64,000 nt of DNA. Origin: Emticicia sp051209875. GTDB taxonomy: Bacteria; Bacteroidota; Bacteroidia; Cytophagales; Spirosomataceae. A program made the translations under genes and the position numbers. Each line of letters starts with the position of its first letter. Within the stretch, counting starts at the first letter, position 1. The stretch is from assembly GCF_051209875.1 (NCBI RefSeq), contig NZ_JBNTQY010000001.1, forward strand, positions 4,650,001 to 4,714,000, read 5' to 3'. Shown here one piece after another: positions 43,158 through 52,438 of this stretch. The notes under the pieces were generated by a model. It was not told where the DNA came from. It was given only the letters and a program-made list of their open reading frames with translations, and did no database searches.

Positions 43158-43499
43158 TTTTCAGAACTTGATTTTTGAACAAAAGTAACTGATGTTTGGT
43201 AAGGATACAAAAAAAGTATCTTTTTGGTTGATTCGTAATTTGATAAAATCACCTAAGATTTTTAAAAAGATAAAATAAGTTTTTAGGATGGCTTTTATTT
43301 TTTTGATGTGTTTCTTAAATTAGCAGAAATGATAATGCGAAATTTTTTGTGTTTACAAAAACCAAACACGAATGACTTTATTAATGATGGTGAAGAAAAA
43401 ATAAATTTCAATACAAATTCAAAAAATGTAGTAACTTAGCATAATACTTACCTATTATCACATTTAGATTTAAAGTTTCCGTACAGCAACATTGCATTT
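43158..43499. other. Divergent intergenic region kdsD/recQ
   Basis: 342 bases without a gene. It holds the kdsD promoter (43180-43211). A short inverted repeat GATAC/GTATC at 43204-43220 brackets the T-rich stretch at its -33 box. The recQ side has a TAACTTAG near -7 but no clear -33 box. I see no other structure. Confidence 0.5.
43180..43211 (-). promoter_or_regulatory. Bacteroidota-type promoter of kdsD
   Basis: On the reverse strand TTTG (43208-43211) is followed after exactly 20 bases by TACTTTTG (43180-43187), a full TTTG-N20-TAnnTTTG match. The implied transcription start is near 43173, giving a leader of about 16 bases. Confidence 0.65.
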
Positions 43500-45875
43500 A
43501 TGGTAGAAGCATCAATACAACAATCACTAAAAGAAAAACTCAAAGAAATTTTTGGCTTTGATGCCTTTAGGGGCGAACAAGAAACCATTATCAATAATAT
43601 TGTTAGTGGAAATAATACCTTTGTCATTATGCCAACTGGAGCAGGGAAATCACTTTGTTACCAATTACCAGCGATGGTTTTAGATGGTACAGCGATTGTG
43701 ATTTCTCCACTCATTGCTTTAATGAAAAATCAGGTAGATCAAATGACTGCCTTCGGTATTAATGCTCAATTTCTCAATTCGACTCTTAATAAGTCGGAGA
43801 TGACAAGAGTTAAGAATGACGTACTAAGTGGCGAGTGTCGTTTACTATACATTGCTCCTGAGTCATTGACAAAAGAGGATAATTTGGTTTTCTTGAAAAA
43901 AGCAAAACTTTCGTTTATTGCAGTCGATGAAGCCCACTGTATTTCAGAGTGGGGACATGATTTTCGCCCAGAATATCGCCGAATCAGAGGAATTATTGAT
44001 GATATTGACCCAAAATTACCAATCATCGCTCTGACGGCCACCGCCACGCCAAAGGTTCAGCAAGATATTCAGAAAAACCTCAATATGGAGGAGTCTCATA
44101 TCTTCAAATCGTCGTTTAATAGAAAAAATCTTTATTACGAAATTCGTCCAAAGATTGATTCTAAAAAGCAACTCATTCGCTATATAGCCAATAATAAAGG
44201 TAAATCGGGCATTATTTATTGCTTGAGTCGCAAAAAAGTAGAAGAAATTGCGAGCTTATTAAGTGTCAATGGTATCAAAGCTTTGCCTTATCATGCTGGC
44301 TTGGATGCAGATACTCGCATGAAAAACCAAGATGCTTTCTTGAATGAAGAATCTGACGTAATCGTAGCCACAATTGCCTTCGGAATGGGTATTGATAAAC
44401 CCGATGTCCGTTTTGTAATACACTATGATGCTCCTAAATCACTCGAAGGATATTATCAAGAAACGGGTCGTGCAGGAAGAGATGGTTTGGAAGGAAATTG
44501 CTTGATGTTTTATGCGTATGACGATATTCTTAAATTAGAGAAATTTAATAAAGATAAAACCGTTACCGAGCGAGACAATGCCCGTGCATTGCTCATGGAA
44601 ATGGTGGCATACTCAAATCTTGGGGTTTGTCGTAGAAGACAGTTATTAAGCTATTTTGGCGAGTATGCTGAAAAAGATTGTGGTTTTTGCGACAATTGCT
44701 TGAAACCTACTAAAAAAACCAAAATAGAAGACGAAGCAGTTTTAGGTCTGAAAGCAGTTTTACAAGCTGGGGAAAGATTTGATATACAGCACATTGCCGA
44801 TATTCTGACAGCCAATACTTCAAATGCTTACATCAGAAGCCATGAGCATGATAAATTGGAAGTATATGGTAAAGGCAAAGGCATGTTTGTTTCGCATGAA
44901 GAAGAAGACGATGATGATGAGGAAGAAGAAGAAGAGGTTGAATTAGACATTTCAGATGATGATGACGAGGATGATGCCAAACCAGTTGCTGCAAAATCGT
45001 CAACTCCTGCAAAAAAAGCAGAAAAATCTCCTAAGAAACAAGACAACAAAAAAACTTCAAATGATTATTGGGTTTCGGTCTTGCGTCAATTAATGGTATT
45101 AGGTTTTCTTGAAAAAGATATTGAAAATGCCTATGGTGTTGTAAAATTAACCGCTAAGGGTAAAAGCTTTATTGAGGATTCTCACCCAATTACTATATCG
45201 GAAGACCATAACTACGAAAATACTGAAAGCAGTGATGACGATGATATAAGTATGAATAGTAGTTCGGGAGGCGGTGGAGCTTTTGATGCTGCCCTTTTCG
45301 AGCTATTAAAGGCATTACGTAAGAAAATCGCTAAAGAGAAAAATGTACCACCTTATGTGGTTTTCCAAGATCCTTCATTAGAGGAGATGGCAACCACCTA
45401 CCCTACTACTTCGCAAGACTTGGCCAATATTAATGGTGTAGGTTTGGGTAAAGTACAGAAGTTTGGTAAACCATTCCTTGATTTGATTACCAAATATGTA
45501 GATGATAATGAAATCGAAACTACGCAAGATTTGGTAGTCAAATCTGCCGTAAATAAATCAAAAATCAAGATTTTCATCATTCAGCAAATTGACCGTAAGA
45601 TTAATTTAGATGAAATCGTTGAGGCCAAAGATTTAACCATGTCGGAGTTGATTGAAGAAATTGAGCATATCTGCTATTCGGGTACACGACTTAATCTCGA
45701 CTATTACATCAACCAAGTCATTGATGAAGACCGCCAAGATGAGATATATGAGTACTTTATGGCAGCCGAAACTGACAATATTCGTGCCGCTCAGAAAGAA
45801 TTTGAAAGTGAAGACATCAGTGAAGAGGAATTAAGATTAATGAGGATTAAGTTTTTATCAGAAATGGCGAATTAA
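43500..45875 (+). CDS. recQ: ATP-dependent DNA helicase RecQ with acidic insertion
   Basis: 3'-5' DNA helicase for recombination and fork repair. 791 residues. Helicase core 1-350 with Walker A MPTGAGKSL, DEAH box VDEAHCISEWGHDFRP, and motif VI GRAGRDG. The RQC zinc site (CRRRQLLSYFGEYAEKDCGFCDNC) follows. Residues 467-521 form a 55-residue insertion: a Glu/Asp run followed by Lys/Pro/Ser-rich sequence. It sits between HDKLEVYGKGKG and YWVSVLRQL, that is inside the RQC winged helix. An HRDC domain (about 595-665) and a C-terminal helical extension complete it. The insertion is unusual; the other parts are canonical. Confidence 0.94.
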   Translation: MVEASIQQSLKEKLKEIFGFDAFRGEQETIINNIVSGNNTFVIMPTGAGKSLCYQLPAMVLDGTAIVISPLIALMKNQVDQMTAFGINAQFLNSTLNKSEMTRVKNDVLSGECRLLYIAPESLTKEDNLVFLKKAKLSFIAVDEAHCISEWGHDFRPEYRRIRGIIDDIDPKLPIIALTATATPKVQQDIQKNLNMEESHIFKSSFNRKNLYYEIRPKIDSKKQLIRYIANNKGKSGIIYCLSRKKVEEIASLLSVNGIKALPYHAGLDADTRMKNQDAFLNEESDVIVATIAFGMGIDKPDVRFVIHYDAPKSLEGYYQETGRAGRDGLEGNCLMFYAYDDILKLEKFNKDKTVTERDNARALLMEMVAYSNLGVCRRRQLLSYFGEYAEKDCGFCDNCLKPTKKTKIEDEAVLGLKAVLQAGERFDIQHIADILTANTSNAYIRSHEHDKLEVYGKGKGMFVSHEEEDDDDEEEEEEVELDISDDDDEDDAKPVAAKSSTPAKKAEKSPKKQDNKKTSNDYWVSVLRQLMVLGFLEKDIENAYGVVKLTAKGKSFIEDSHPITISEDHNYENTESSDDDDISMNSSSGGGGAFDAALFELLKALRKKIAKEKNVPPYVVFQDPSLEEMATTYPTTSQDLANINGVGLGKVQKFGKPFLDLITKYVDDNEIETTQDLVVKSAVNKSKIKIFIIQQIDRKINLDEIVEAKDLTMSELIEEIEHICYSGTRLNLDYYINQVIDEDRQDEIYEYFMAAETDNIRAAQKEFESEDISEEELRLMRIKFLSEMAN

Positions 45876-46014
45876 GAATTAGGAAATAGATTTTAGGAGT
45901 TAGGCTTTGGAAAAAAACTGAATATATTTTATGTATGTTGAGTTTTTCACTTATCTCTCTAACCTAAAATCCATCATCCTAAAACCTATTTCCTGACACC
46001 TAATCCTCAATCTC
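45866..46014. repeat. TTAGGA-word inverted repeat after recQ
   Basis: Left arm (about 45866-45909) with AGGAAATAG and TTTTAGGA; right arm (about 45954-46014) with TCCTAAAA at 45977-45984 and CTATTTCCT nearby, exact complements of the left-arm words. The left arm starts at the recQ stop codon. It is in the spacer between recQ and the RNA-binding protein gene, both rightward. Same word family as 1836-1985 and 7318-7483. Confidence 0.72.
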
Positions 46015-46077
46015 AACTATTTTTCATCTTTTCTCATCAAAAAAATGAATAATCGTAGGTAATTAATAAAATACCTA

Positions 46078-46085
46078 TACTTTTG
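46078..46085 (+). promoter_or_regulatory. Putative -7 element of RNA-binding protein gene
   Basis: TACTTTTG is an exact TAnnTTTG match. The -33 region reads CGTA rather than TTTG, so the promoter is only half supported. The implied leader is about 25 bases. Confidence 0.4.
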
Positions 46086-46117
46086 TAAAAATTTATCATT
46101 CAAATCATAAAGTTACC

Positions 46118-46516
46118 ATGAACATTTTTGTTGGAAGTCTGCCTTTTAAAATCGAAGAAAGCGAATTAAAGCAATATTTTGAAGAGTATGGCGAAGTAAG
46201 TTCAGTAAAAATCATTACTGACAAGTACACAGGAAGAAGCAAAGGGTTTGCATTCGTAGAAATGCCAGACGATGCCTCAGCCCAAAAAGCAATTGACGCA
46301 TTGAATGGCTCTGACATTGGCGGACGTTCAGCAGTGGTTAATCAAGCTGAAGAGAAAAAAGAAAGAGATAATCGTGGCGGTGGCGGCGGTGGTGGCTACA
46401 ACCGTGGTGGTGGTGGTGATCGTGGCGGCTACGGTGGTGGCGGCGGCGGTGGTTACAACCGTGGCGGCGGTGGTGGTGGCGGTTATGACCGTGACAACAA
46501 CCGTAATAGATACTAA
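46118..46516 (+). CDS. RRM-domain RNA-binding protein with Gly-rich tail
   Basis: 132 residues. One RNA-recognition motif (1-80) with RNP2 IFVGSL and RNP1 RSKGFAFVEM, then a C-terminal stretch (about 85-132) of Gly with Arg, Tyr and Asn (RGGYGGGGGGG). These single-RRM proteins are abundant in Bacteroidota and act as RNA-binding regulators or cold-shock-like chaperones; the Gly-rich tail may promote assembly or phase separation (inference). Promoter-like -7 box just upstream and a terminator just downstream make it a monocistronic unit. Confidence 0.94.
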   Translation: MNIFVGSLPFKIEESELKQYFEEYGEVSSVKIITDKYTGRSKGFAFVEMPDDASAQKAIDALNGSDIGGRSAVVNQAEEKKERDNRGGGGGGGYNRGGGGDRGGYGGGGGGGYNRGGGGGGGYDRDNNRNRY

Positions 46517-46542
46517 GAGCATCTAAAGATTGTTTTATAAAT

Positions 46543-46600
46543 AAAGAGTCAAGGCTTAGAAAACTGATTATCAGATTTTTATGCCTTGACTCTTTTTATT
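46543..46600. terminator. Terminator after RNA-binding protein gene
   Basis: AAAGAGTCAAGGC (46543-46555) pairs perfectly with GCCTTGACTCTTT (46583-46595), with an inner small hairpin CTGATTATCAG in the loop and a T-rich tail. It separates two convergent genes. Confidence 0.88.
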
Positions 46601-46616
46601 ATTTGTTATCCAGCAA

Positions 46617-46991
46617 TTATGGTTTCTTCAAATAAAATGCAGTCGTTATTCCTATCACTAGTCTCAAACCTATATCAAAATAACCAAGTGTTGGCATTTC
46701 TGTTATATGCTTGAGGGCATATATATCATATAAGGCTCCTGTTATTGTTGCAATAAAATTCATCCATAAAATGGTATTCACCAATTCTTGATTTTCAGAA
46801 TTTCGTTTGATCAAAAGGTAAGCTGCAATAATAAGTACCAACAATCCAAGGTGAATTGAAAGGTCGTTATGCAGAAAATCAAGAGAGGTGTAGCCATAGG
46901 TTTTCATGGCTTCCGAGGGAGAAATGACTAAAATAGCACCAAGTAATAATCCATAAATAGAAGAAATGAGCATAAATGTTGAACGTTTCAT
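46617..46991 (-). CDS. Four-helix membrane protein of unknown function
   Basis: 124 residues with four hydrophobic segments (about 5-27, 45-63, 70-90 and 103-120). No conserved motif recognised; superficially like small DUF4345-type proteins. It follows the susD gene on the same strand but 283 bases downstream across a terminator, so it is probably its own unit. Confidence 0.7.
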   Translation of the reverse strand: MKRSTFMLISSIYGLLLGAILVISPSEAMKTYGYTSLDFLHNDLSIHLGLLVLIIAAYLLIKRNSENQELVNTILWMNFIATITGALYDIYALKHITEMPTLGYFDIGLRLVIGITTAFYLKKP

Positions 46992-47205
46992 ATTGTATAT
47001 TGTTTTAGGTTTGAAAATAATAAATACCTTGCCGCATTGATGAATTTATTAGCATTCTTGATTGAATAAATAGGTCACTCAAATGGTTGATATTCAAGAG
47101 TTTGCAAATTTTAAAAGAAAATATCAACATCACTCAAAAATTCTATTTAAAGGTATATCTTTCGATTTAACGGTATATTTATGCGTAAATAATGTTCATA
47201 AAAAC

Positions 47206-47238
47206 AAAAGAGCCACCTCTTTTGAAGGTGACTCTTTT
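47206..47238 (-). terminator. Terminator of the susCD operon
   Basis: AAAAGAGCCACCT (47206-47218) and AGGTGACTCTTTT (47226-47238) pair at 12 of 13 positions, with a T-rich run on the reverse strand. It lies 36 bases after the susD stop codon. Confidence 0.75.
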
Positions 47239-47274
47239 GGTACTATTTTATTCTTTAAGATCTATTGAGAAGAA

Positions 47275-48801
47275 TTAATCAACATCCCAGAATAATCTTG
47301 TTGATAACGCATCAATTGTACCTTGTGCGGTTACATTCGCTGAGTTAGAACCCGATTCTGTATTTGGATAATAGAATCGAAGTGGTCTTTTACTATCCAC
47401 TACCTGAACTGTTTGTGGAGTTGTTGGTAAGTTAGTTCTTCTGTATTCAGTCCATGCTTCTAAACCGTTGAAATTAGCTAATGCAATCCATTTTTGAGTT
47501 GCAATGGCAGCCAATTTATCAGTAGATGCTTCCCAATCATAATTGTTAACTTTGCTTCCTTTGAAAGCTGCGGCAGCACTCACATTCGCACCAAAAGCTC
47601 TGAAAGATTGAGCGATACCCTCTTCAAAATATGATTGAGCTGTTCCTGTCAATGTTACACCGCTGAAACGTTGCTTTGCTTCTGCCAAAAGTAATTGTAC
47701 TTCAGCAGCAGTCATAATTAAGTAAGGTCTATTATACTCACCTTTAACTAATAAACTTGGTCCGAGTGAAGAACAAGCCGATGGTAAAAATCCAGAGCTT
47801 TGTCCAAAAGGAACACCCGCATAGTTTGCTGCAATTTCTTTCGCTGAACTTACACCAGGTGTAGCTGAAGATTCTCCACCATTAGCATAACCAATTCTTT
47901 TCAAGCGAAGTGTATCGCCACCAGCTTTGAGGCTATTAACAAAGTATTGAGTCAATCTTGGATAATTGTTCAATGCTCTTTTAGCTCCATTGGCATCATA
48001 TCCCCATCTGTCATAAACAGGGTTCAATTTACCAGCAGTTGCCAAAAAGAAACCACTACCACCTACGCCAACATCTTCACCAGTAATAAAGCCAGAGCCT
48101 TCTGATACAATTTTATTGATTTCGGTTGTGATATAGCTATCTCTTCCAGCTATTTTAGCTTGGTGTATCAAAATTCTCAATTTAAGAGAGTTAGCAAACT
48201 TAGCCCATTTGGTAGTATTACCTTTGAAAACAATATCAGAACTGGCAAATGCACTCGCAAAAGGATTTGCTTTTACATCTTTAATTCCGTCGTCCAATAA
48301 TGCGATCAATGTTTCATATACTGCTTTTTGGTCATCAAACTTTGGTGCTAATACCTTTGAACCTTGTAAAGCATCTGAATAAGGCACATTGCCATACATA
48401 TCAACCAATTGTTGAAACAACAAAGCCTTCATGATTTTTGCAGGTCCTTTCAAATACTTTTGGCTGTAGGTATCTGCATTTTCAATCACAAATTGATAAT
48501 CTTGTAAATTATCATAATAACCATCCCAATAGTTAAAGTCTGCATTGGTGAAGTTATAAGAAAAAATAGTCGTAGAAAGGATATAACCATTCGACTGTGA
48601 CCATTGTCCTGCCCAGTAAGAACCTGTTTCGTTGGGACTTACCATGTTAGCTGCCGATGTGTTTAAAGCATTTGTAAACACATAGTTGGGCGAAGCCGTA
48701 GGTAAAGTGTTGGGGTTAGTGTTGATATCTAAAAAAGACTCCTTACACCCGCTTCCAACAAAAGCAATAAATGCGATTATTATTATTGATTTTATTTTCA
48801 T
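47275..48801 (-). CDS. susD: SusD/RagB-like outer-membrane lipoprotein
   Basis: 508 residues with lipobox GSGC (Cys19), a surface nutrient-binding lid for the TonB channel encoded just upstream. The segment CKESFLDINTNPNTLPTASP is typical of the SusD-like_2 branch; helical TPR-like parts follow (KIMKALLFQQLVDMYGNVPYSDA, LANFNGLEAWTEYRRTNLP). No glycoside hydrolase, sulphatase or protease gene is adjacent, so the substrate is unknown. The start is 23 bases after the susC stop. Confidence 0.94.
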   Translation of the reverse strand: MKIKSIIIIAFIAFVGSGCKESFLDINTNPNTLPTASPNYVFTNALNTSAANMVSPNETGSYWAGQWSQSNGYILSTTIFSYNFTNADFNYWDGYYDNLQDYQFVIENADTYSQKYLKGPAKIMKALLFQQLVDMYGNVPYSDALQGSKVLAPKFDDQKAVYETLIALLDDGIKDVKANPFASAFASSDIVFKGNTTKWAKFANSLKLRILIHQAKIAGRDSYITTEINKIVSEGSGFITGEDVGVGGSGFFLATAGKLNPVYDRWGYDANGAKRALNNYPRLTQYFVNSLKAGGDTLRLKRIGYANGGESSATPGVSSAKEIAANYAGVPFGQSSGFLPSACSSLGPSLLVKGEYNRPYLIMTAAEVQLLLAEAKQRFSGVTLTGTAQSYFEEGIAQSFRAFGANVSAAAAFKGSKVNNYDWEASTDKLAAIATQKWIALANFNGLEAWTEYRRTNLPTTPQTVQVVDSKRPLRFYYPNTESGSNSANVTAQGTIDALSTRLFWDVD

Positions 48802-48824
48802 TTTTCAGTCTATTTTAATTGTAA

Positions 48825-51800
48825 TTAAAATGCAATATTGATATTCACACCATACTGACGCACAGGTGGAGTTTGCGAAGTATTGTTGATACCTAAACCA
48901 TTACCTGTGGTGAAACTAAATTCAGGGTCAGTGTAATAATTCATTTTGTCAACAATAGTAAGCAAGTTTCTACCATACAAAGCAATACTTGCAGCAGAGA
49001 ATACTTTTGTTTTTGAAATAATTTTAGATGGGATGCTATATGATAAATTAATGTCTCTCAATTTGATAAACCAAGCACTATTTACAAAGTTTTCAGAAAT
49101 CAAACGATAGTTATTTACCCACAAAGCATACTCAGGCTCACGTACAAAAACTGTTGTGTTTGGTGTAACTGTTTTACCATCAGCACCCAATACAGCAGAA
49201 TTAGGGAAGATTTGAGGAGCTCTGTTTTCTGTCCATTTACCAGCACCAGTAAAGGTCATTTGACGTCCTAAATCGCTATACATTACATTACCACCACGAT
49301 ATTCGAAGTTAAATGTAAATGCAAAACCATTGTAAGATGCTCTCGAACCTAAACCAACAATGTGACGAGGTAAAGTACCACCTCTGTTTGATAACGTAGT
49401 TTGTCTTAATGGATAACCTGTTGTACCATTAACTAATCTTAAGCCAGAGCCATCTGGAGCATATTGGTATCCATCAGTTTTCAACATTGGGAAACGCTCG
49501 CCTTTTACAACACTTGTATTAGCATAAGCATAGCCACCATATTGGAATTCGTTAATTCCTGGATATAAGTCAACAACTTTATTATCGTTATATGAGTATC
49601 TCAAACTGAAATCCCAGTCAACTTTTTTACCTCTCAATATTAGGTATTTAAAGTCTGCTTCATAACCCCAGTTTTTAGTTTCACCTACGTTGATAAGCAA
49701 GTTACTGAACCCTGTAGTACGTGGCACACCTACTGTAATTACTTGACCTTTTGAAGTTTGGGTATATGCCGAAACGTCTAAGTTGATTCTGTTATTAAAC
49801 AATTGGAACTCACCACCAATTTCTCCTGAATATACATTTTCAGGTTTCAAGTTTGCATCAGGAAGCGTATTACCAACTGTCAAACCTACAGTATTACCAT
49901 AAGGGAAGTTTGCACCATTGCTGTAAACTAAGTCTAAGCCATACAATGGAATATTGTCATTGGCATTTTTATTATAGTTTACACGGATTTTTGCATAATT
50001 CAAGATATTACCTTTAATCGAAGGAAGAGCATCTGTTGCAATAAATGAAATGGCTGCACCATAATATGGATATGACCAGTAGCTCTTGTCACGTGTTGGT
50101 TTGTAGAAACGTGAAGTAGCATCATAACGGAAAGTACCATTAAGAATCAACCAGTTTTTGTAATTAGTAGTTAAATCACCATAGTAGCCATATTTACGCT
50201 CCATGCTATTTGCTTCACCACCAGTTAATTCTCCTTGTCTGTTTGAAACGTTATAAACTTCAGGAACAACAATTGAGCTTGAACCTACAGTAATATTTTT
50301 AAGGTATCTTTGGTAAACGCTACTACCCAAAATCAATTTATTTGTAAATGCACCAAGGTCTTTAGTTAATTGAATTTGGAATTCATTATTGATAACATTC
50401 TCAGTTCCTGAATAATCTGTAACCGATCCTAAGTTGTCAGTAATCGCTCTATAAATTCCATCATAATCATCATCGTGCGTGTAAGGCTCAGGAATATATG
50501 CTTTGTTTTTTGCCCAGTCTGAATACAAAAACTTACCAGTTGTATTTTTCCCTGTACGTGAGTTATTAAGTACCCCTAAACGGTTAGTAAATTGTAACCA
50601 CGAAAGAGCTTTATAAACCAAATTAAAGTTACCAGAAATGTTGGCATCTTTATAAACCATACGGTTATTATCGGCATTGAAATATGGGTTATTATAATAG
50701 TCATTATAGTAACCATTTGGATTTGCCAATGGATTATTTTTCCAATCTCTAAATTCAGTTAAAGGCAAATTACCTGGCTGATTGATAACATCATTATAAA
50801 AATCTGATGATGTTCTGTCATAAGCTGCTTGTGTATAACTTGCTGTGAAACCAGCAGTCAATTTGTTATATTCTCTTGTAGCTGATAATCTTACACCAGT
50901 TCTTTCACTTTTATCATGCGGTACAATACCCTTGATTTTTTGATTTTCGATAGATAGATAAAAAGTACTTTTATCATCTCCACCTTGAACATTTACTTGA
51001 TTATTTGTAGAAACACCTGTATCGAAAGTATTTCTTCTGCTATTTTTTACAGGAGAATAAGGTAATTCTAATTTACTACCATCTTCTGCAACTCTACCTA
51101 AAAGTCTGATTGAGCCATCAAAAGCATCACCATATTGTTGGTTTTCATAAGGTCTCCAGTTACCTTTCATTCTAACCAAATAGTCATTGCTATAAGCAGG
51201 CGTGCCAAATACTTCCGGATAATATTGAGAACCAGAACCATATTTATCTTGAAAAGCAGGAAGGAAGCTAATTTGTTCAAAGTTAGTACTATTTGAATAA
51301 CCAACTTTTACTTTACCTTTTTCACCTTTCTTAGTTGTGATAACTAAAGCACCGTTGATACCAGCCGAACCATACAAAGTTGCAGCTTGACCACCTTTCA
51401 AAATAGATACACTTTCGATGTCATTAGGGTTAATCAAAGCCAATACTGTAGAAGTAGTTTGCATACCATCTAATACCACTAAAGCTTCGTTATTACCTGT
51501 TAATGAACGGAAACCACGCAATACGATTTTAACCGAAGGGTCAACACTGTTGTTTACATTGTAAACAGCCAAACCTGTAACTTTTCCTGAAAGGGCTTGT
51601 GCCAATTGAGGTGAACGCCCAACAGTAATGTCTTCTGTAGCTACTTTTGAGTAAGCGTACCCAATTTCTCTCACATTCTTACGAATACCTTGTGCTGTTA
51701 CAACAACTTCATTAAAAGCTGCGGCATCTGCTTTCAATTGCACATCAACAATTGTACGGTTGTTGATTGCTACTGACTGAGTAGCGAAGCCAATAAAGCT

Positions 51801-52013
51801 GAAATTTAATGTTGCATTGGCTGGAGCTGTGATTTTGTAAACACCATTTCCATCCGTAGAAACTCCTTTAGTAGAGCCTTTAATTAATACACTCACACCT
51901 GGAAGTGGAGAGCCATCATCAGAAGAAGTAATCTTCCCTGAAATCGTTTTTTCTTGGGCCATAGCGAAGCTAGCCCACACTAGCATGATGCCAGCGAGTA
52001 GAAGTTTCCTCAT
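48825..52013 (-). CDS. susC: SusC/RagA-family TonB-linked outer-membrane channel
   Basis: 1062 residues with a signal peptide (MRKLLLAGIMLVWASFAMAQ). An N-terminal carboxypeptidase-regulatory-like Ig domain (22-100), plug (about 115-230, with SVSILKGGQAATLYGSAGINGALVITTKKG) and 22-strand beta-barrel. No STN (FecR-signalling) domain, so control by an anti-sigma factor is unlikely. It forms a pedal-bin complex with SusD and is powered by TonB. A promoter fits well just upstream (52071-52102). Confidence 0.95.
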   Translation of the reverse strand: MRKLLLAGIMLVWASFAMAQEKTISGKITSSDDGSPLPGVSVLIKGSTKGVSTDGNGVYKITAPANATLNFSFIGFATQSVAINNRTIVDVQLKADAAAFNEVVVTAQGIRKNVREIGYAYSKVATEDITVGRSPQLAQALSGKVTGLAVYNVNNSVDPSVKIVLRGFRSLTGNNEALVVLDGMQTTSTVLALINPNDIESVSILKGGQAATLYGSAGINGALVITTKKGEKGKVKVGYSNSTNFEQISFLPAFQDKYGSGSQYYPEVFGTPAYSNDYLVRMKGNWRPYENQQYGDAFDGSIRLLGRVAEDGSKLELPYSPVKNSRRNTFDTGVSTNNQVNVQGGDDKSTFYLSIENQKIKGIVPHDKSERTGVRLSATREYNKLTAGFTASYTQAAYDRTSSDFYNDVINQPGNLPLTEFRDWKNNPLANPNGYYNDYYNNPYFNADNNRMVYKDANISGNFNLVYKALSWLQFTNRLGVLNNSRTGKNTTGKFLYSDWAKNKAYIPEPYTHDDDYDGIYRAITDNLGSVTDYSGTENVINNEFQIQLTKDLGAFTNKLILGSSVYQRYLKNITVGSSSIVVPEVYNVSNRQGELTGGEANSMERKYGYYGDLTTNYKNWLILNGTFRYDATSRFYKPTRDKSYWSYPYYGAAISFIATDALPSIKGNILNYAKIRVNYNKNANDNIPLYGLDLVYSNGANFPYGNTVGLTVGNTLPDANLKPENVYSGEIGGEFQLFNNRINLDVSAYTQTSKGQVITVGVPRTTGFSNLLINVGETKNWGYEADFKYLILRGKKVDWDFSLRYSYNDNKVVDLYPGINEFQYGGYAYANTSVVKGERFPMLKTDGYQYAPDGSGLRLVNGTTGYPLRQTTLSNRGGTLPRHIVGLGSRASYNGFAFTFNFEYRGGNVMYSDLGRQMTFTGAGKWTENRAPQIFPNSAVLGADGKTVTPNTTVFVREPEYALWVNNYRLISENFVNSAWFIKLRDINLSYSIPSKIISKTKVFSAASIALYGRNLLTIVDKMNYYTDPEFSFTTGNGLGINNTSQTPPVRQYGVNINIAF

Positions 52014-52070
52014 ACAGTTTGTTGTTAGTTTTTAGTTTAGTTTGTTCCGCAATTCCCTTAATTGCGAAAA

Positions 52071-52102
52071 TAAAGTTATTGATAAAAAATATATTATGCA
52101 AA
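52071..52102 (-). promoter_or_regulatory. Promoter of susCD
   Basis: Reverse-strand TTTG (52099-52102), 20 bases, then TAACTTTA (52071-52078), one mismatch to TAnnTTTG. Implied leader about 50 bases. Confidence 0.5.
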
Positions 52103-52402
52103 AAAAAGGAATAAAGATTTATAAAAATATGACCAAAATCAAGATTTGTGCGATAAATTAAAGGCCTATTTGTATTAATATAAACACTTGATTATCAATA
52201 ACATACATTACTTTTTTTTGACAAAAAAAGGACAAAAACAAATAGACGAAATATAATAAAAAAAAGATTATACATTATAGTTCTTATTAAAGAAAACCAA
52301 TCTTTTACAAGTATTTTTATCACTATATTCATACCTTTTCTTTGCTTTTGCTATTTATTTTCACAAGAAATCAAAGAGAAAACCAAGTTGTTATTAAAAT
52401 CA

Positions 52403-52438
52403 AAAAGCCATCCCATTTAATATAATTGGATGGCTTTT
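52403..52438 (-). terminator. Hairpin with T-run, 249 bases after SDR gene
   Basis: AAAAGCCATCC (52403-52413) is perfectly complementary to GGATGGCTTTT (52428-52438) with a 14-base loop. On the reverse strand it is followed by TTTTTGATTTT. It could end the SDR mRNA or a small RNA. Confidence 0.65.

Noticed and set aside
44828..45049. Serine-rich leftward frame inside recQ
   Set aside because: It is the antisense of the Asp/Glu codon runs of the RecQ insertion and carries no coding signal of its own.
1836..46014. CRISPR-like interpretation of the repeated intergenic words
   Set aside because: There are no regular repeat-spacer units, the words vary, and the arms are complementary to each other; no cas genes are present.
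46305..46526. Valine/alanine/threonine-rich frames over the Gly-rich tail of the RRM protein
   Set aside because: They are other-frame readings of GGT/GGC runs; only the RRM frame has a recognisable domain and a proper start.
47083..47268. 61-residue rightward reading frame between the 46617 gene and susD
   Set aside because: It runs through the susCD terminator stem at 47206-47238, has no family match, and its composition is random-like.
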